Shown: positions 35,369 through 48,252, counted from the stretch's first letter. The stretch is 64,000 nucleotides of DNA from Owenia fusiformis (GCA_903813345.2 CAIIXF020000006.1:19661936-19725935), one strand, 5' to 3'. Translations and numbers: made by a program. Notes: generated by a model from the letters alone, not told the origin.

Positions 35369-38300
35369 TTATATTTTTTCTGGCTTTCTTTTTCGTAGAT
35401 TATACCTCTGATTTACTGAGTCACGATCACTATGTCTTGCCCCGTTGACTTCTTTAGTTTTTCCATTGACAGCGGTAGTTTTGCTGTATTTATTCACATA
35501 AAAGTTTGAGAACAGACACACGTGGGAAAAGGAGTATGCAATGAGTGCGTATTGATATACGTTAGGGTAGCCACAGTCTGAATAGATGGCATATGTGGTA
35601 TGGAGAATAACTGCAAAAAACTGCGCCTGGAAATAGAATAATAATTCGTGGTCAAAAATGCATTTAATGTGAGAGGGGATAAATAATTTTAAAAAGTTGT
35701 ATACAGTTTATGAACTTGGCTGAGGTTTTTCTTTTGAGAAGATGCACATAAATATGACCATTGCCTTATAAACAGTATATATGTTGGCACATAAGACTAA
35801 GTGCCAGTCCAACACCTGTTACACTTAATCTGGGCCAACTTGGTTTTCAAAATATGTAGGAAAAGAATGTGAAAACTCGTCTGTGATTCAACACTTATTT
35901 GCTTATATGATATATGTATTAATCATATGACATGTTACACTGTTATACCAATACCATCAAATAATCTTATCATTGATTTGAAGTTACATTGGAAGTCTCC
36001 CAAAACATAGTCATTCAGCTGAGTCTCTAAGTAAACAAAGGACTCAAAGCTTTCAATGAAGGATAATACTAAAATTTAAACTTTTTGAATTGATATCTAA
36101 AATGTCCATACCAGCTGTAGAACTGTCATATACTTCTTCCACCAGAGGTATTTCTGTACTGCAGGCCCCAGAGCTGAGAGCAGATAGTAGCTGTACATAA
36201 CAACATGAACGCCACAGTTCACTGTAGCTGAGAAATATGCTGAAATATGAAAAACATATATCATGATCTTAATATATAAATATGATCTCATACACTGTAT
36301 GATACAGTGTACTTTATGAAAAAAGTGATTCAAAATGATGAGAATTTAAATTTCTTTAATCTCTTATTTCATTAAAGCAAAAATTAGACTGGTGGCAAAA
36401 TTGTGAGCAATGATTCCAACCATTGCAGGGGCGGATCTGGGAACCAACAAGGGTGCCCAAAGTTCTGGTCTGAGAAAATAACCAAAAACTGGGCCTAAAT
36501 TTTTGAAATTTTGAGGCCCATTTTCTTCAAAATTTGGCCTAAAATGAAAAAATAAGGCCTTAGAAGGCCCATTTATGACCAAAAAGGCCCACTTTTTGCG
36601 GCCAATTTTTTTTTCTGGGCCCTCCCCAGATCCGCCAGTGCATTGTGGCCGTTACCATTATAAAAATATTTGATCCCGGAAAGATAATTAAAAACTTACA
36701 TTCACCACCTGCGACAAACTTGACTCCAATCCACCAGAGTATGAACATGGTAGAATGGTGGTAGACATGTAAGAAAGTAATCTGGCTGTCTTTCTTCCTC
36801 AAGATGAAGAATATGGTATCGAGGAACTCAACAAACTTGGAGAAATAGTACCACCATATCACAGCAGCTAACTGAAATTAAAACAGGTGACCATGAAATG
36901 AGGCCAATTTAACATAAAAGGGATTTTGCTTTCACTCTGTCAAACTTTATCATTTGATCATTTTATTACTTTTGTTTGAAGTATTTACAAGTCAAAGAGT
37001 TAACAGTTGTATAAAATGTATACGAAATGTAAACTCACATTTAGTGATGGAAAATGAAAATGAATACAAACAATATAATGTGCAATATGAAGGACTGGAC
37101 TTACCCTTTTGGCCATTGTGTTGTTACTGTAGTCCACAGGCTGACATATAATACTAAACTCTTGACTTAGGACAGTGGTAAATGCAAACTGCAATAAAAT
37201 CATTGATTTACAGTACTTTAATTCACTGACAGTGTGATTGTTGACTAAAGGGGAATATAGTGAGACCTGTATGTATCCAAACACCTCTGTAATCGGAACA
37301 CCTCTCAATCTGAACACTTTTTGTCTGTACCTTTGGTATCTCCCATTGACTTACATATTTAAATAAACTTGAAATGTGAACAGAACACCTGCTAATCTAA
37401 ACATTTTTGGCTGATACCAGTGGTGTTCAGATTAGACAGGTTTAACTCTATATTTAAAGCTTTTTTCAATTACAACAGTTCTAGATTTCGTGTCTTACAC
37501 CAAGAATAAGAGACTGAAGAGTTATACTCCACTGTTCTTCATTTTGTTGAATATGAGGATATTTGGGATAAAGCAAATACATTATTTTGATCAATGTACT
37601 GTACTGTATTATTGATACACTTAATTTGACGCTACTTAATTTGGCGGATTTGCTCCATTTCAAATATTGGGGGCTATTTAATTTGGCGGAGTCAGAACTG
37701 AGCTCAAGTTTTATCATTGATCTGAAAATAAGCCTTTCAGATTCATGTATTATACTTAAAGTAAGTCTTGGTATAGCACTGACATCCAAATACAGAATAC
37801 TTATATTAGTGAAATAATTGCAAAGTACAAATTCCTTGTTGATTTTCCAAAATAGATTTGAAAATTGGCGCATTTTTAAATTGGCAGATTTTTTCAACCA
37901 TCAAATTAAAACGGTAGCCATTTAATTATCTTCATGCAGTACTTGAGATTTTTGTCAAAATTGGCATTTAAATAGAATCTCAGTCTTTATCCAATAATAT
38001 AGTAATTGAGTCAAATTGACTAAAGCATACCTCAAAAAACATCCAAATTGAGAATAAAACCAACATGAGATTGTATCCAATCAGAAGAGGTCTGAGATTC
38101 AGTGCTGGGTACGGCTTCATGAGGCCTGGTCCATACTTCACGAGGCAAAGATACAGAGCAGTCAGGATCAAAGTTGGCCATGGTGACCCCATAAATAACC
38201 ATTCTGACACCCTAGGGTCTGGAAATAAAATCAAAAAATGTAAATAAAATTATGATTTTTATACAGCTAGTAACTTTCTCTTGTAAGCCAATGATGTTAT

Positions 38301-39257
38301 GTACTTATTTAATACATTAATTTCATTTCTAGATGAAAATTTGGAAGGAAAAAAAAATCATTATACATGTACTGTCATATATACAGTATACGAGTAATAT
38401 ATTCATTTTGACTTAATTAACCAGACAAAATCATGAGTTAATAAGGATACTGTTGAACTTGAATTCTTGTAATTCTTAAGATGATTGAGAATATTATACA
38501 TGATTGGTTAAATTAGCAAAGTTTTCATCCTTATGTCCATCACTTCATATTGGTTAAAGTTCATGAACAAATATTACGTTTGGGATGTGCCAACTTTTAA
38601 CGTGTATCCTGAATTTTAAATAATATATTAAATATTGATAAATTGAATGATTACATATGATAATCAAATAATCTTAGTCTTACACATTGCTAAATAAATA
38701 GCTGTGCTGATTTTATTCATTATGTAAGCGACTATTGAAATTGTGTGAAATTGGACCTGTCTCCTGATATTGTAAAACTCTAGCTAGAAGCTCTTGTAAC
38801 CCTAACTACACCCCTTCCAATTAGGTGGTGAAGTAAATAAGGAGAGGGGGAGTCCAGAGATTTGAAGTAATACTAGTATTACATGCATCTAATCTGACTT
38901 ACCCACTGTTCTTATACTTTACTAATACTTGGTGCATTCAACTTGATCTTTTTTATACAATAAATGTTCTTGGGCTATGACCAAATGTGTTTCATATTAT
39001 GACATCCTTATTGTTTATGTCCAACCTCCAGCTTTCATAATTTCATGTGTTTAACCTGACATTCTGCATTGTTTTTGACTAATCCGACATCTCTAATTCT
39101 ATGTGTATCACCTCACATCCTATTATGCATGTGTCTAATTGTGTCTTGTTTAATAATATTTGCATGTCTCACCTGCTTTAGCTTCCACATTTAAATTGTA
39201 CCATTTCTGTAAAGTCTCCGCAACCTCTGATATGCCTGACCTTAACTCCGTAGACAT
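35369..39257 (-). CDS. ELOVL4: Very-long-chain fatty acid elongase, ELOVL4-like (copy 1)
   Basis: Exons in transcript order: 39257-39173, 38218-38031, 37188-37105, 36871-36700, 36239-36112, 35626-35369. Phases join to 915 nt, 304 aa. Elongase signatures: [16 protein letters not shown], catalytic HVYHH at residues 154-158, [21 protein letters not shown] and LQKYLWW-like QKYLWWKKY. Several hydrophobic segments fit a multi-pass ER membrane enzyme. It catalyses the malonyl-CoA condensation step of very-long-chain fatty acid synthesis. HVYHH places it with ELOVL2/4/5, and the surrounding residues favour ELOVL4. The basic C-terminal tail (RKRKPEKI) lacks a standard KKxx or KxKxx signal. The first coding exon is a separate 28-codon exon; the paralogue at 49496 has no intron at this position. 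A MITE sits in an intron at 36426-36640. Confidence 0.95.
36426..36640. mobile_element. MITE of the GGCGGATC family, with CATTG target duplication
   Basis: Ends CAGGGGCGGATCTGGG and CCCCAGATCCGCCAGTG, flanked by CATTG at 36421-36425 and 36641-36645. The interior is rich in GGCC motifs (GGGCCTAAATTTTTG, AAGGCCTTAGAAGGCCCA). Best-preserved copy of the family. Located in an intron of the - strand elongase. Confidence 0.85.
37258..37446. repeat. Short dispersed repeat (GAACACCTCT units)
   Basis: Opens GAGACCTGTATGTATCC and closes TCAGATTAGACAGGTTTAAC, with AACACCTCT repeated inside. Same class as 2701-2878 and 20172-20350. Intronic in the - strand elongase. Confidence 0.55.
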
Positions 39258-40384
39258 CTTTGCAAGTGTCTCCTGCAACCACCTGACCTGACTCTCAATT
39301 CCGATCCTTTATTGACCTGGCACTGCAAAGATACGTACATCATTCTATGATTAACTACGTATGTACATATAATGTAGAAATGGAATTATTCAATCATTTG
39401 AAGGGGTCATATTTGTTGTACTAGTCTAGCTACAAGCCCCAGGGGCATTGCCAGCTTTCAGTCTAGAAGCTTGAAATAAAAAGCATTTTAAAGCTCTTTT
39501 TTCTTCTTTCTAATGGTTTTATTTTTATTGGTTAAGGGGGGGGGGCGATCCATCGTGTTTGGGGTTCAGTGTCTGTAACAAATGGCAGGTGGTGACATTA
39601 GATGCTGATTGCAGATCAATTATTTATTTGAATAAATAATGATATGTGCAATATGGTGAAATTCAGCACAAGTTGGACAGAGTGTCATATAAGCATGAAC
39701 CAAAGGTCAGTGCATTTGTACTGACATTTTGTCCAACGAGTGTAGAATTTCACCATATTAAATGTGCTATCGTTATTGATTCTGATTAAAACATAAAAAA
39801 AAATGAAAGAAAATAAATTGTTCAGAAAATGAGGATTGAGATCAGCTTTAGATAACCAGCTTGCTGTTATTTGCATGCATTAATTCATGAATTTTTTGTT
39901 TTGTATAAATCTCCGCATTTTCATTCTGTATTTCAGTGATGTAGCCAGGATTTGGTGACCAGGGGTTCTATTTTTATGTTATTCACAAATCTCTCCCCCC
40001 ACCTCGTTAGGGTTGCACATATAAAAGCATTTTTCAATTGTATCTACAATCTACAATCTACAATTGTATCTTGTATACATAGTGCATACAATTTACACTC
40101 CCTCCCAAAGTTTGACAGCCCTAACTTCCCCATTCAATTCTCATTTGCATAAACTATAAAAAAAAACTATTTTAGGGTTGCAAATTATACATTTTGTAAA
40201 TTGGTATCATTTCCAATAAGCTTACCTCATTTTTTCTTGCAAAAATATAAGTGGACAACTAAATTTGAACTTTGAATTTAAACATCATATAACAAAATAT
40301 GATATCTTTCTTTACACTTAACAAAGTTTCAAATCTCCTAAAGGTCAAATATTTTCAAGAGACGTCACCCACTGAAATAAAAAA

Positions 40385-41021
40385 ATTTGGGCTCCTAAAA
40401 CCAAAAAGTGGGCCCAAATTTTGAGGCCCATTTTCTTAAAAATTTAGCCTAAAATTAAAAAAACAAGGCCTTAGAAGGCCTATTTATGACCAAAAAGGCC
40501 AACTTTTTGGGGCCTTAGGGCCTTTTTTGGCTCAAATTTTTTTTGAGCCTAATAAGTTGCATATGCGAGTAGGTAGTTACCAGATTCACCACCAGGTGGC
40601 TCGTTCGGGTCAGATAGCATGGTGGGTATAGTAGAAAGTTCCCTTTAACTTAAATTACATCTATTTGCGTGGTTCAATTTTCATATAGCCCTTATGTATC
40701 TAATAGTTGTGCAAATTAAAATATGTCCAGTAAAAGAAAATGTTATCTGTCCAATACAAGAAAAGATAATACATTTTTTGTGATTTTCTAACATGGGGTC
40801 TATGAGGAATCAACCCGAACAAGAAGTCACATTTTCAAAAAAAAAAAATTTTCAAAGTTGATAGACAATTTTCGAAACCATATTTCTAGATGTACATTTA
40901 CATGCAGATTTCAAATATGACATCGCTTTGACTGAATTTTGAATATTAATGACGTAAATCAAGATTATTTCTACTCGCATGTAGTCTATTCTTTTTTCTG
41001 GGCCCCCCAGATCCGCCAGTG
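40385..41021. mobile_element. GGCGGATC-family MITE split by another element
   Basis: The left interior at 40385-40565 (AAAAGTGGGCCCAAATTTTG, GGCCTTAGAAGGCC) and the right end at 40990-41021 (TTCTGGGCCCCCCAGATCCG, CCAGTG) match the intact copy at 36426-36640. They are separated by the insertion at 40566-40985. The left terminus is missing. Confidence 0.75.
40566..40985. mobile_element. MITE with ATGCGAGTAGG / CTACTCGCAT ends, inserted in another MITE
   Basis: Starts TGCATATGCGAGTAGGTAG then CACCACCAGGTGGCT, ends GATTATTTCTACTCGCATG. An inverted relative spans 62277-62822 and shares the terminal block and interior strings such as AATATGACATC and TGCAGATTTCAAATATG. Confidence 0.75.
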
Positions 41022-41480
41022 ATGTCTTATGAAAATGTATGGCTATATTGAAAGCCCATGGGCTATCTAAGAAAGATCAGAATTGATAAAGAAGACCTTA
41101 CATTATAGTTCTACTTGTAGAACTACCATGGGCGTAGCGCTATTTTTCTTAGAAGTACGCCTAAGTCGCCTAGTCTATATCCAATAGAGTCAATTTCCTG
41201 AGAATTCAATATTTTCATTCCAAATTTCAAAAAAATTTCAGACTAGAGGATATAGTCTAGAAGTATGCCACCGCCACGGGAACAAGAGTTGAATGAATCA
41301 AAAATCTAGCATTGAGGGGGGTCTGGGGGAAAATTTTGAAATTTGGTTGTATTTGGAGCGAATTTGCAACCATCTGGTACGCCTGTGCGTACCCAGCGTA
41401 CCGGGCGCTACGGCATGACTACCCCCCCCTATCTGACGACCTGGTTAGTCAAATCAAGGTTGGACTTACTCCCGTGATAT

Positions 41481-41779
41481 CAAGGAGGATTGGCTCCCAG
41501 GATCGAAACTCGATATTTTCCAACAATGTCGAAATGTCGTTATTTTCTGAAATTAAAACCGACTATAAATTCAAAATAAACAGTTCAAAAGATTTGAACC
41601 AATATCTCGATCATTTCTTGTGAGTTTTGGAATTTTTCGTTTGGAAATAAGACCAAAATTCACGATTTAAATGTTGAAGTGAACAAAATGGCGGCTGTTT
41701 GAATTCGAATTTTGTATTACGACATACCCATATATGGGACAGAATATCGGTGGTGCACTCTGGGAGCCAATCCTCCTTG
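41481..41779. mobile_element. hAT-like MITE with 8-bp target duplication
   Basis: Inverted ends CAAGGAGGATTGGCTCCCA and TGGGAGCCAATCCTCCTTG, perfect over 19 bp, flanked by CGTGATAT at 41473-41480 and 41780-41787. An 8-bp duplication is typical of hAT transposons. The 299-bp interior has no coding capacity. A deletion derivative lies at 52410-52486. Confidence 0.92.
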
Positions 41780-43193
41780 CGTGATATAGTAGTCTTCCAG
41801 AGAGTATAGCGGAATCATTACCAGGCATATTCTAGATTAAATGCAAAGTTACTGTGACTGTGTATGTAGTGTAGATTGATTAGATCTAATTTAGCCTGCC
41901 AAATTTACATGCATTTCAGCAAACATTACAAAAAACTGGATAACAAACTCAATATTACCTTTCTTTTAGATACCAATGTGTCATCAAATGTGTTGAAGAA
42001 AGAGTCCGTATATTTCAGCAGTGTAGTAAACGATTCTGTAAGGACCTCTTAGAGATTCATTGCATTAATTATTTGCACTTGCCAAACAAATTGAAAAGAT
42101 TTACAGAAATAGTTCTTAATTTGTCAACCAATGAAAATGCGTCTAACAGAATTGTTGGGATGAAAAATGTTATGACGGCACTTTTGATTGGTTAAAGTTT
42201 GACCTACTTATTTCAGCTTTACATGCTGTTGGTGGCAACCGGGATTATCCTATTGACGGATTTAATTCAATATATGCGTTCATATTGGCTCTGGATACAT
42301 GAACAAGGTACGTTAGAATTACATTTAACTTCTGGAGATCAATTTCATTAATTATTGAAGCGATTTATGAGGGCACACTACCAGAATTTTCTGTTTCAAA
42401 AATTCCAAATTAATTTTTTCAAGATGAAGATCAATCAATGAATTTGACACATTTGCAAGATTTAGGAATATGATGAGAACAAGTTGAAGATTGTTCTGAT
42501 TACTAGCTATTAGACTTCATTCACTTGTAGTTTGTGTATAGCATGGGTGTCTGCACGAAAACTCATGCACATTCACTCCGTTCTGAGAACAAGGGTTTGT
42601 TTTCATTCAGTCGACACAGAAAATGGGCAAGGGCATGGACCACACCTTTTCATTGACCCACAGGTTTATACAAGGAGAAGACTTAGTAGAGATTGGTTTA
42701 ATCCAATTTGACCCTTAAAGTAATTTTGCCCATGGATAGATTTAATATACGGTGTATTCAAAAGATCTGAACAAAAGGAATTGGGTCAAATTAATTATGA
42801 TGATCAGCTGACTTGTCAAGCATGTACTGTACGCTACATCTAAAGTCTAATTTGAGTTTTATATGTTTTTTTAGCTGGTTTGAGGTTTCTGTAGTAAAAT
42901 TCAAATAAAAATGTCAGTGAATGCCTATGATAGTACAATTGAATGTGGCACATGTTAATGTTAATGTATACATTGTAACAGGCATGAGCATGATGTACAT
43001 GTACATGTACTTTAGAGCCTTCAGTACAGGATACTCATGTCTTTTACACACACCATGTACATGTTATTAAAAGCATGTGGTTTAATGGTTTTGCAATTAC
43101 TCATTAATTTCTTTGTACTTTATTTATGGATATCAAGACTTCTCTATGTTCTTCGCTCTGTGGATTTTGATATAATCTTTCCCACGGAGCACT

Positions 43194-43679
43194 GGACAGC
43201 TGAATCATAGTGACCTTTAAAACATGAATAATGCGATCAGCGGCTTACTTTTGGTCATCTCTAACTGTGTCCTACATCAGTATCATCCATCCGTGCAAGT
43301 ATTGGAGCTCTGAAATACTTCTTTTTCGAGCAAGACGTAAATTGTTCTTCAAGTGAATCGTTTTTCAACCCATTTCCAATATGGCGGTTTGCTAGGTAGT
43401 GAGATATGAAAAGAACGAAATGAATTTTGAGAATGAGGTTGGTTTGGACAATCTCCAGAGATTTACGAAAATGTCCGAGCAAAAAACGCCATGTTGGAAT
43501 TGGGCAGAAAAAACATTCACTCGACTAACTATTACAAGTCTTGATCGAAAAGGAAGTACTTCAGCGCTCCGATACTTGCAAGGATGGATGATACTGATGT
43601 AGGACACAGTTAGAGAACATAAGTAATCCACTGAGAACATTAATTCATGTTTTAAAGGTCACAATTATTCAGCTGTCCA
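43194..43679. mobile_element. Foldback element with about 150-bp arms
   Basis: Left arm GGACAGCTGAATCATAGTG, TGACCTTTAAAACATGAAT, CTAACTGTGTCCTACATCAG and ATCATCCATCC. The right arm repeats these in reverse (...GATGTAGGACACAGTTAG, ATTCATGTTTTAAAGGTCA, CAGCTGTCC). A spacer of about 170 bp is unrelated. The overlapping open frames I saw here are arm artefacts. Confidence 0.82.
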
Positions 43680-44399
43680 TAGCTCGATCCGTTGCAGAGC
43701 CATAAGTTTCAAAATCAAGCATGGCTCTTAAAGTGAGTAATACCATGGGCTCTAGTTGAAAGCCCATGGTAATACGTATGCACACTGGAGTAGTAGAAGT
43801 TCATGCACACAAGTCCTGCTATGAATTATTTGAGTACTGACCCATGCTACAGTCACCTGATAATAAACAGTACTATGGGGAGTCAACAAAGTGCATCTAA
43901 ACTCTTATTAAATGTTTGAAGAGCTATACGTTACACTGCACTATGTTTTATCTGTATTTTATGACTTTTTTGGATGATCTGGTTGTAGTGTACTTATGTA
44001 CAACTGCATTATTAGATAATTTAGTACTTGCAAAATGGAACTTCACTCAAAATGAAACAGCACCTCAGTTTGGTACATTGTTTGTCTCTGATTGTATATA
44101 TTGGCACTCATCAGTTCAGGGAATGCTGTTTGAGAAACCAAAGATAGCGCCTTAAAATATACTTGTGATTAAAAGCTCTCAGATGGTGTTTTTTATTTGA
44201 AAATAGGGGGTATTTTTATATAGTCTGTTGAAATTTGTAAATGCCTCTGGGTCACTGGGTGTTCTATAATATTTTAGAATTACTAATTTTTAGACTATTT
44301 GTACATGAAATCACTTCATTCAATTAAAATCGGTACAGTGAAGCGTTTATATTGTGAATCTATTTTTATATAACCACCACATGTGGTGACATTATACAA

Positions 44400-44720
44400 A
44401 TATTTAATTCTAAGTGATATTCCACAAAGCCTGAAGGGCTAGTAGAACATCATCTTGTGAATCAGGTAAGGTAAATCAGCGAAAATAGAATTAAATATTT
44501 GTTTTATTATTCACTGTTATATTCCTCACTTACATTAATGAACTATTGATGTCTAAGTAATCATATAACAATGGTCTTCCAGGTATATACAGTATAATAA
44601 ATCAGAAAGGTGAATATTGAACAAATATTTCACTCTATTGAGGTGAATACCTGTATATCTTTCACAAGTGATATTCCACGAAGCCCGAAGGGCAAGTGGA
44701 ATATCACCTTGTGAAAGTGC
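44400..44720. repeat. Two related hairpins, GTGATATTCCAC...GTGGAATATCAC
   Basis: Hairpin 1 at 44411-44456 (diverged) and hairpin 2 at 44659-44717 (TTTCACAAGTGATATTCCAC pairs with GTGGAATATCACCTTGTGAA) share the loop AAGCC(C/T)GAAGGGC. They may be the two ends of one element. Confidence 0.65.
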
Positions 44721-44819
44721 TAAGTCATTAAGTCTTCAGATATTTTTACGAATCTACTCGGTTCGTCTGCCATTTTGACTTACACTGAACTAAATTATTT
44801 ACACTGAACGAAAACAAAT

Positions 44820-45440
44820 TCTTTGAAAATTCCCGGGAGCGTGGGATATCGCTAGATATCTCACGATTGTCTTATCTGATTAGCATTGCAATGAATATCG
44901 CCAGATATCCCACGACATGTGGCCCGGTTTTGACCAATCATACTGTCGCTAGCTAGATAGTGATATAATAACATTTGATATTCAACGAAAAAACCATAGG
45001 ATTGTTATCCAATGGTTAGAAGGATATAGATCGAATATCACGTGAAGATATATTTGGTATGTGGATCAAGATATCATATTTCAGCAAAAAATCCCTAAAC
45101 CATCGAATATCACTTTTGAAACCATTGAATATCACTTTGAAACCATAGAATATCACTTTTTAAAAGGTAGTATTCGATGGTTTCAAAAGCGATATTTGAT
45201 GAGGGATATTTTTCATTTTTTCAAATTTTTAACTTTTCTAGATTTCCCTAAAAACAAAAATTAAAAGAAATGTATATAATGGGTATAAATATCTTCATTC
45301 ACTTGCTGCGCTCACTCGTGAAGATATCAATATCCACTCATGGTTATAAATGATTTTTTTCAAAACCATTGGATATTCCTATATTATTATCACATGTAGG
45401 ACATGGACCAATCAGAGAGTGAGGAATATGACAGTGATAG
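44820..45440. repeat. Cluster of short inverted GATATC / AATATCAC repeats
   Basis: Repeated strings such as GGGATATCGCTAGATATC, ATATCGCCAGATATCCCAC and three spaced copies of ATCACTTT with GAAACCAT, followed by inverse copies (GGTAGTATTCGATGGTTTCA). Looks like nested remnants of the same hairpin class as 44400-44720. Boundaries unclear. Confidence 0.45.
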
Positions 45441-45462
45441 AATAATATGTTAGTCTAACTTT

Positions 45463-45560
45463 TTGTGGATCTTGTTTGGCGTTTGTAACAAATGGCCATG
45501 GCGTCTGTCACAAATGGCATCTGTAATAAATGGCAGGTGGTGACATTTTGCATGTTATTT
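45463..45560 (+). repeat. Dispersed GTCACCAC-family repeat, 3' part
   Basis: TTTTTGTGGATC, GTTTGTAACAAATGGC and GGCAGGTGGTGACATTTTGC match the right half of the copies at 17700 and 55257. The left palindrome is missing. Confidence 0.7.
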
Positions 45561-47360
45561 AATAGATAGTATGAGAGGGAAAGAGAAATAAGGTATTCTT
45601 GGTCTCAGAGCCTTGTTATCAGGGATGGATATTTTCAATATTTTGGCTTTCTCATTTATACTGTCTTCAGGTTATATAATTTTCCCAAATTATGGAAAAG
45701 TGGAAATAATATTGATTATCAACATCATTAGATTATAATTAGTCTAACTGTAAATTCTAGCATAATTGGACTTCTTAATTTTATTTGTCAACCAATATTA
45801 GTTGCCATTAGCAACTAAGTACTTACATTTCCCTATGTTATGGTCAGTGTTCACTGTCCAATGGCAGTAGGTGCAAATCCTTTTAGTATTTACATGGAGA
45901 TTTCTAATGTTCACAATAGAAATGGATTAAGTTGAAATTTGAACAAAGGGATTTCATAATCTATATAGGGGCTGTACAGCTTTTGTTAGCCGGCTAAACT
46001 AATAGCAACATAATAGTACTATATATTAACACATGGTTTGAAATCAGCTTGAGGTTTGTATTAAATTTTTAAGTAGAAAACGATAGGCATAAGTACTTAC
46101 CAAGGTATGAGAAAAAATTAAATAAAAATTGGATTATAATATGAAATAATTAACTAAGATTTGCCAGCTTGATAAATGATATGTACATATAATCAAATGT
46201 AAAATAAATATGTATAAATGCAGGAATTTGGTAGTCACAGGGTTTCAATTTAGGAGCTCGAAACACTGAAGTATACCGTATATTGTAACTTTGGACATTT
46301 ACGCTCTAGTTTATTAAATCAAATTTTTATTTATCTACAAGTAAGTATTATTTTTTACCAACTTGTAGAAATTGCAGTGAAATCTTGCTCAAATTATCAA
46401 TTTGAGAGATGTTGTTGGCACATGTTTTAAGAGTCATGAATAAGTTATAGTACTGCCCCCATAAAAGTCCAAATTGAGTCGCAAAAACATGTGAAAGTCT
46501 GCGATCAACTTTCATTGTATTTAGTTTTGAGGGGGAGGGGGGGGGGGTCCAACTCAAAACTAGATTTATTTAGTTTCCTATCAGACATTGAACTTTTGAT
46601 GCCTCCCCTAATGCTTATAGTCGGACATTTTCAGCCAATTGTCAAGGAACGTGAGAACTAAATAGAATAAGGTTATAGAGGGAATGAGGTGGGGGAAGGG
46701 GGCGAATAACCGACCACAACATATGGCCAACACCATATTAAAAGGCTTGTTACATTATATTGATACTACATGTGTTTGTAAATTGTAATCATAGAGATCA
46801 GCGTGTAGTAAAGATTATGAAATGATTCAGAACTCAAAGGTTGTGTTTGTAGATGCACTTCCCTCATAGAATCATAGGTCTCATGTTCAAATTCCCTTGC
46901 AAAAATCATGATGATGTATATACATGTATAAGGCTTACAAGAAAGTTACCGGTATATTACCAGTGGTCATTGGTCATTCAGTGTTAAAAATAAGAATATA
47001 GATGGCGGGAAGGGTCTCGAAAGGGTTATCAATTTTTCCTACAAGTTTCTTCTTAAATTATATTTATACATTTTTCCAGATTTGTATATTTCATTTATAT
47101 TGCAAGGGCACGGGTTGTCTGAGTACAGGTAAAATATGAAGATGAAATGTCATATTTGATTTGATTTGTATCTAATATTTATTTATCGGATGATAGTTGC
47201 AGATTAACTTAATGATAGCATAGCAGGGAAGTCGAAACATATATTCAAGATATGAGTTCATATATATTATATATTCAATGAAGAAGGACTCCTACACTTA
47301 AGGTTAGTTTAGAAAAATGATAAAAGTGTTCACATTTAGTATATTATGTCCATGTCTATT

Positions 47361-48252
47361 ACACCCTTGGTATACGCAGCTAACGAAAATTGACCGGTAC
47401 GGGTCAAAAGCTGGACCGGTACGGGTTAATGGTTTTATTTGAATTTAAAACAGCCATAACTTGCTCAATATTGACTTCCTCGTGTCTAATTTGAAATATA
47501 TGATGCCTCCCGATGCTTTTAAGTACCCCAATTTTTTACAGATTTTTAAACGGACCAAAACTCTCTAAATGCGCATTTATGCTCTTTTCTCTCGAGAACG
47601 ACTATCTCATTTTCACGATAACTTTTATTTAGTACTTCTAACATATAAGATCTATTTTTCCCCATCAAGGTATGATGTAAATGACATGCTATTTGCATCT
47701 TGTGAGTTTCAATGACCCGCGTTTGATTTTATAAAAAATGCCAAACTTTGTGACAAAGAATTTCATCCTGCTTGCAGCGAGAAGACGGACCGGTTCGGGG
47801 CAATCTGCTTGCAGTGAGAAGACGGACCGGTTCGGGGCAATAGCTGATGAAATTCTTTGTCACAAAGTTTGGCATTTTTTATAAAATGAAACGCGCGTCA
47901 TTGAAACTCACAAGATGTAAATAGCATGTCATTTACATCATACCTTGATGGGGAAAAATAGATCTTATATGTTAGAAGTACTAAATAAAAGTTATCGTGA
48001 AAATGAGACCGTCATACTCGAGAGAAAAGAGCATAAATGTGCATTTAGAGAGTTTTGGTCCGTTTAAAAATCTGTAAAAAATTGGGGTACTTAAAAGCAT
48101 CAGGAGGCATCATATATTTCAAATTAGACACGAGGAAGTCAATATTGAGCAAGTTATGGCTATTTTAAATTCAAATAAAACCGTTAACCCGTACCGGTCC
48201 AGCTTTTGACCTGTACCGGTCAATTTTCGTTAGCTGCGTATACCAAGGGTGT
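47361..48252. mobile_element. 892-bp near-perfect palindrome with equal 407-bp arms
   Basis: Left arm 47361-47767 begins ACACCCTTGGTATACGCAGC. The right arm 47846-48252 is its reverse complement with only scattered mismatches. The 78-bp spacer holds two copies of a 37-bp direct repeat (47768-47804, 47805-47841; each contains GAAGACGGACCGGTTCGGGG) plus AGCT. Each arm also carries ACCGGTACGGGT twice near its outer end. No coding capacity and no clear long target duplication. A non-autonomous foldback transposon is the simplest reading. Confidence 0.88.

Noticed and set aside
37481-37897. A 138-codon frame on the - strand within an elongase intron
   Set aside because: It lies between two well-supported exons, is low in complexity and matches nothing I know.
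41312-41623. A 103-codon + strand frame
   Set aside because: It crosses the left end of the hAT-like MITE and has no recognisable domain.
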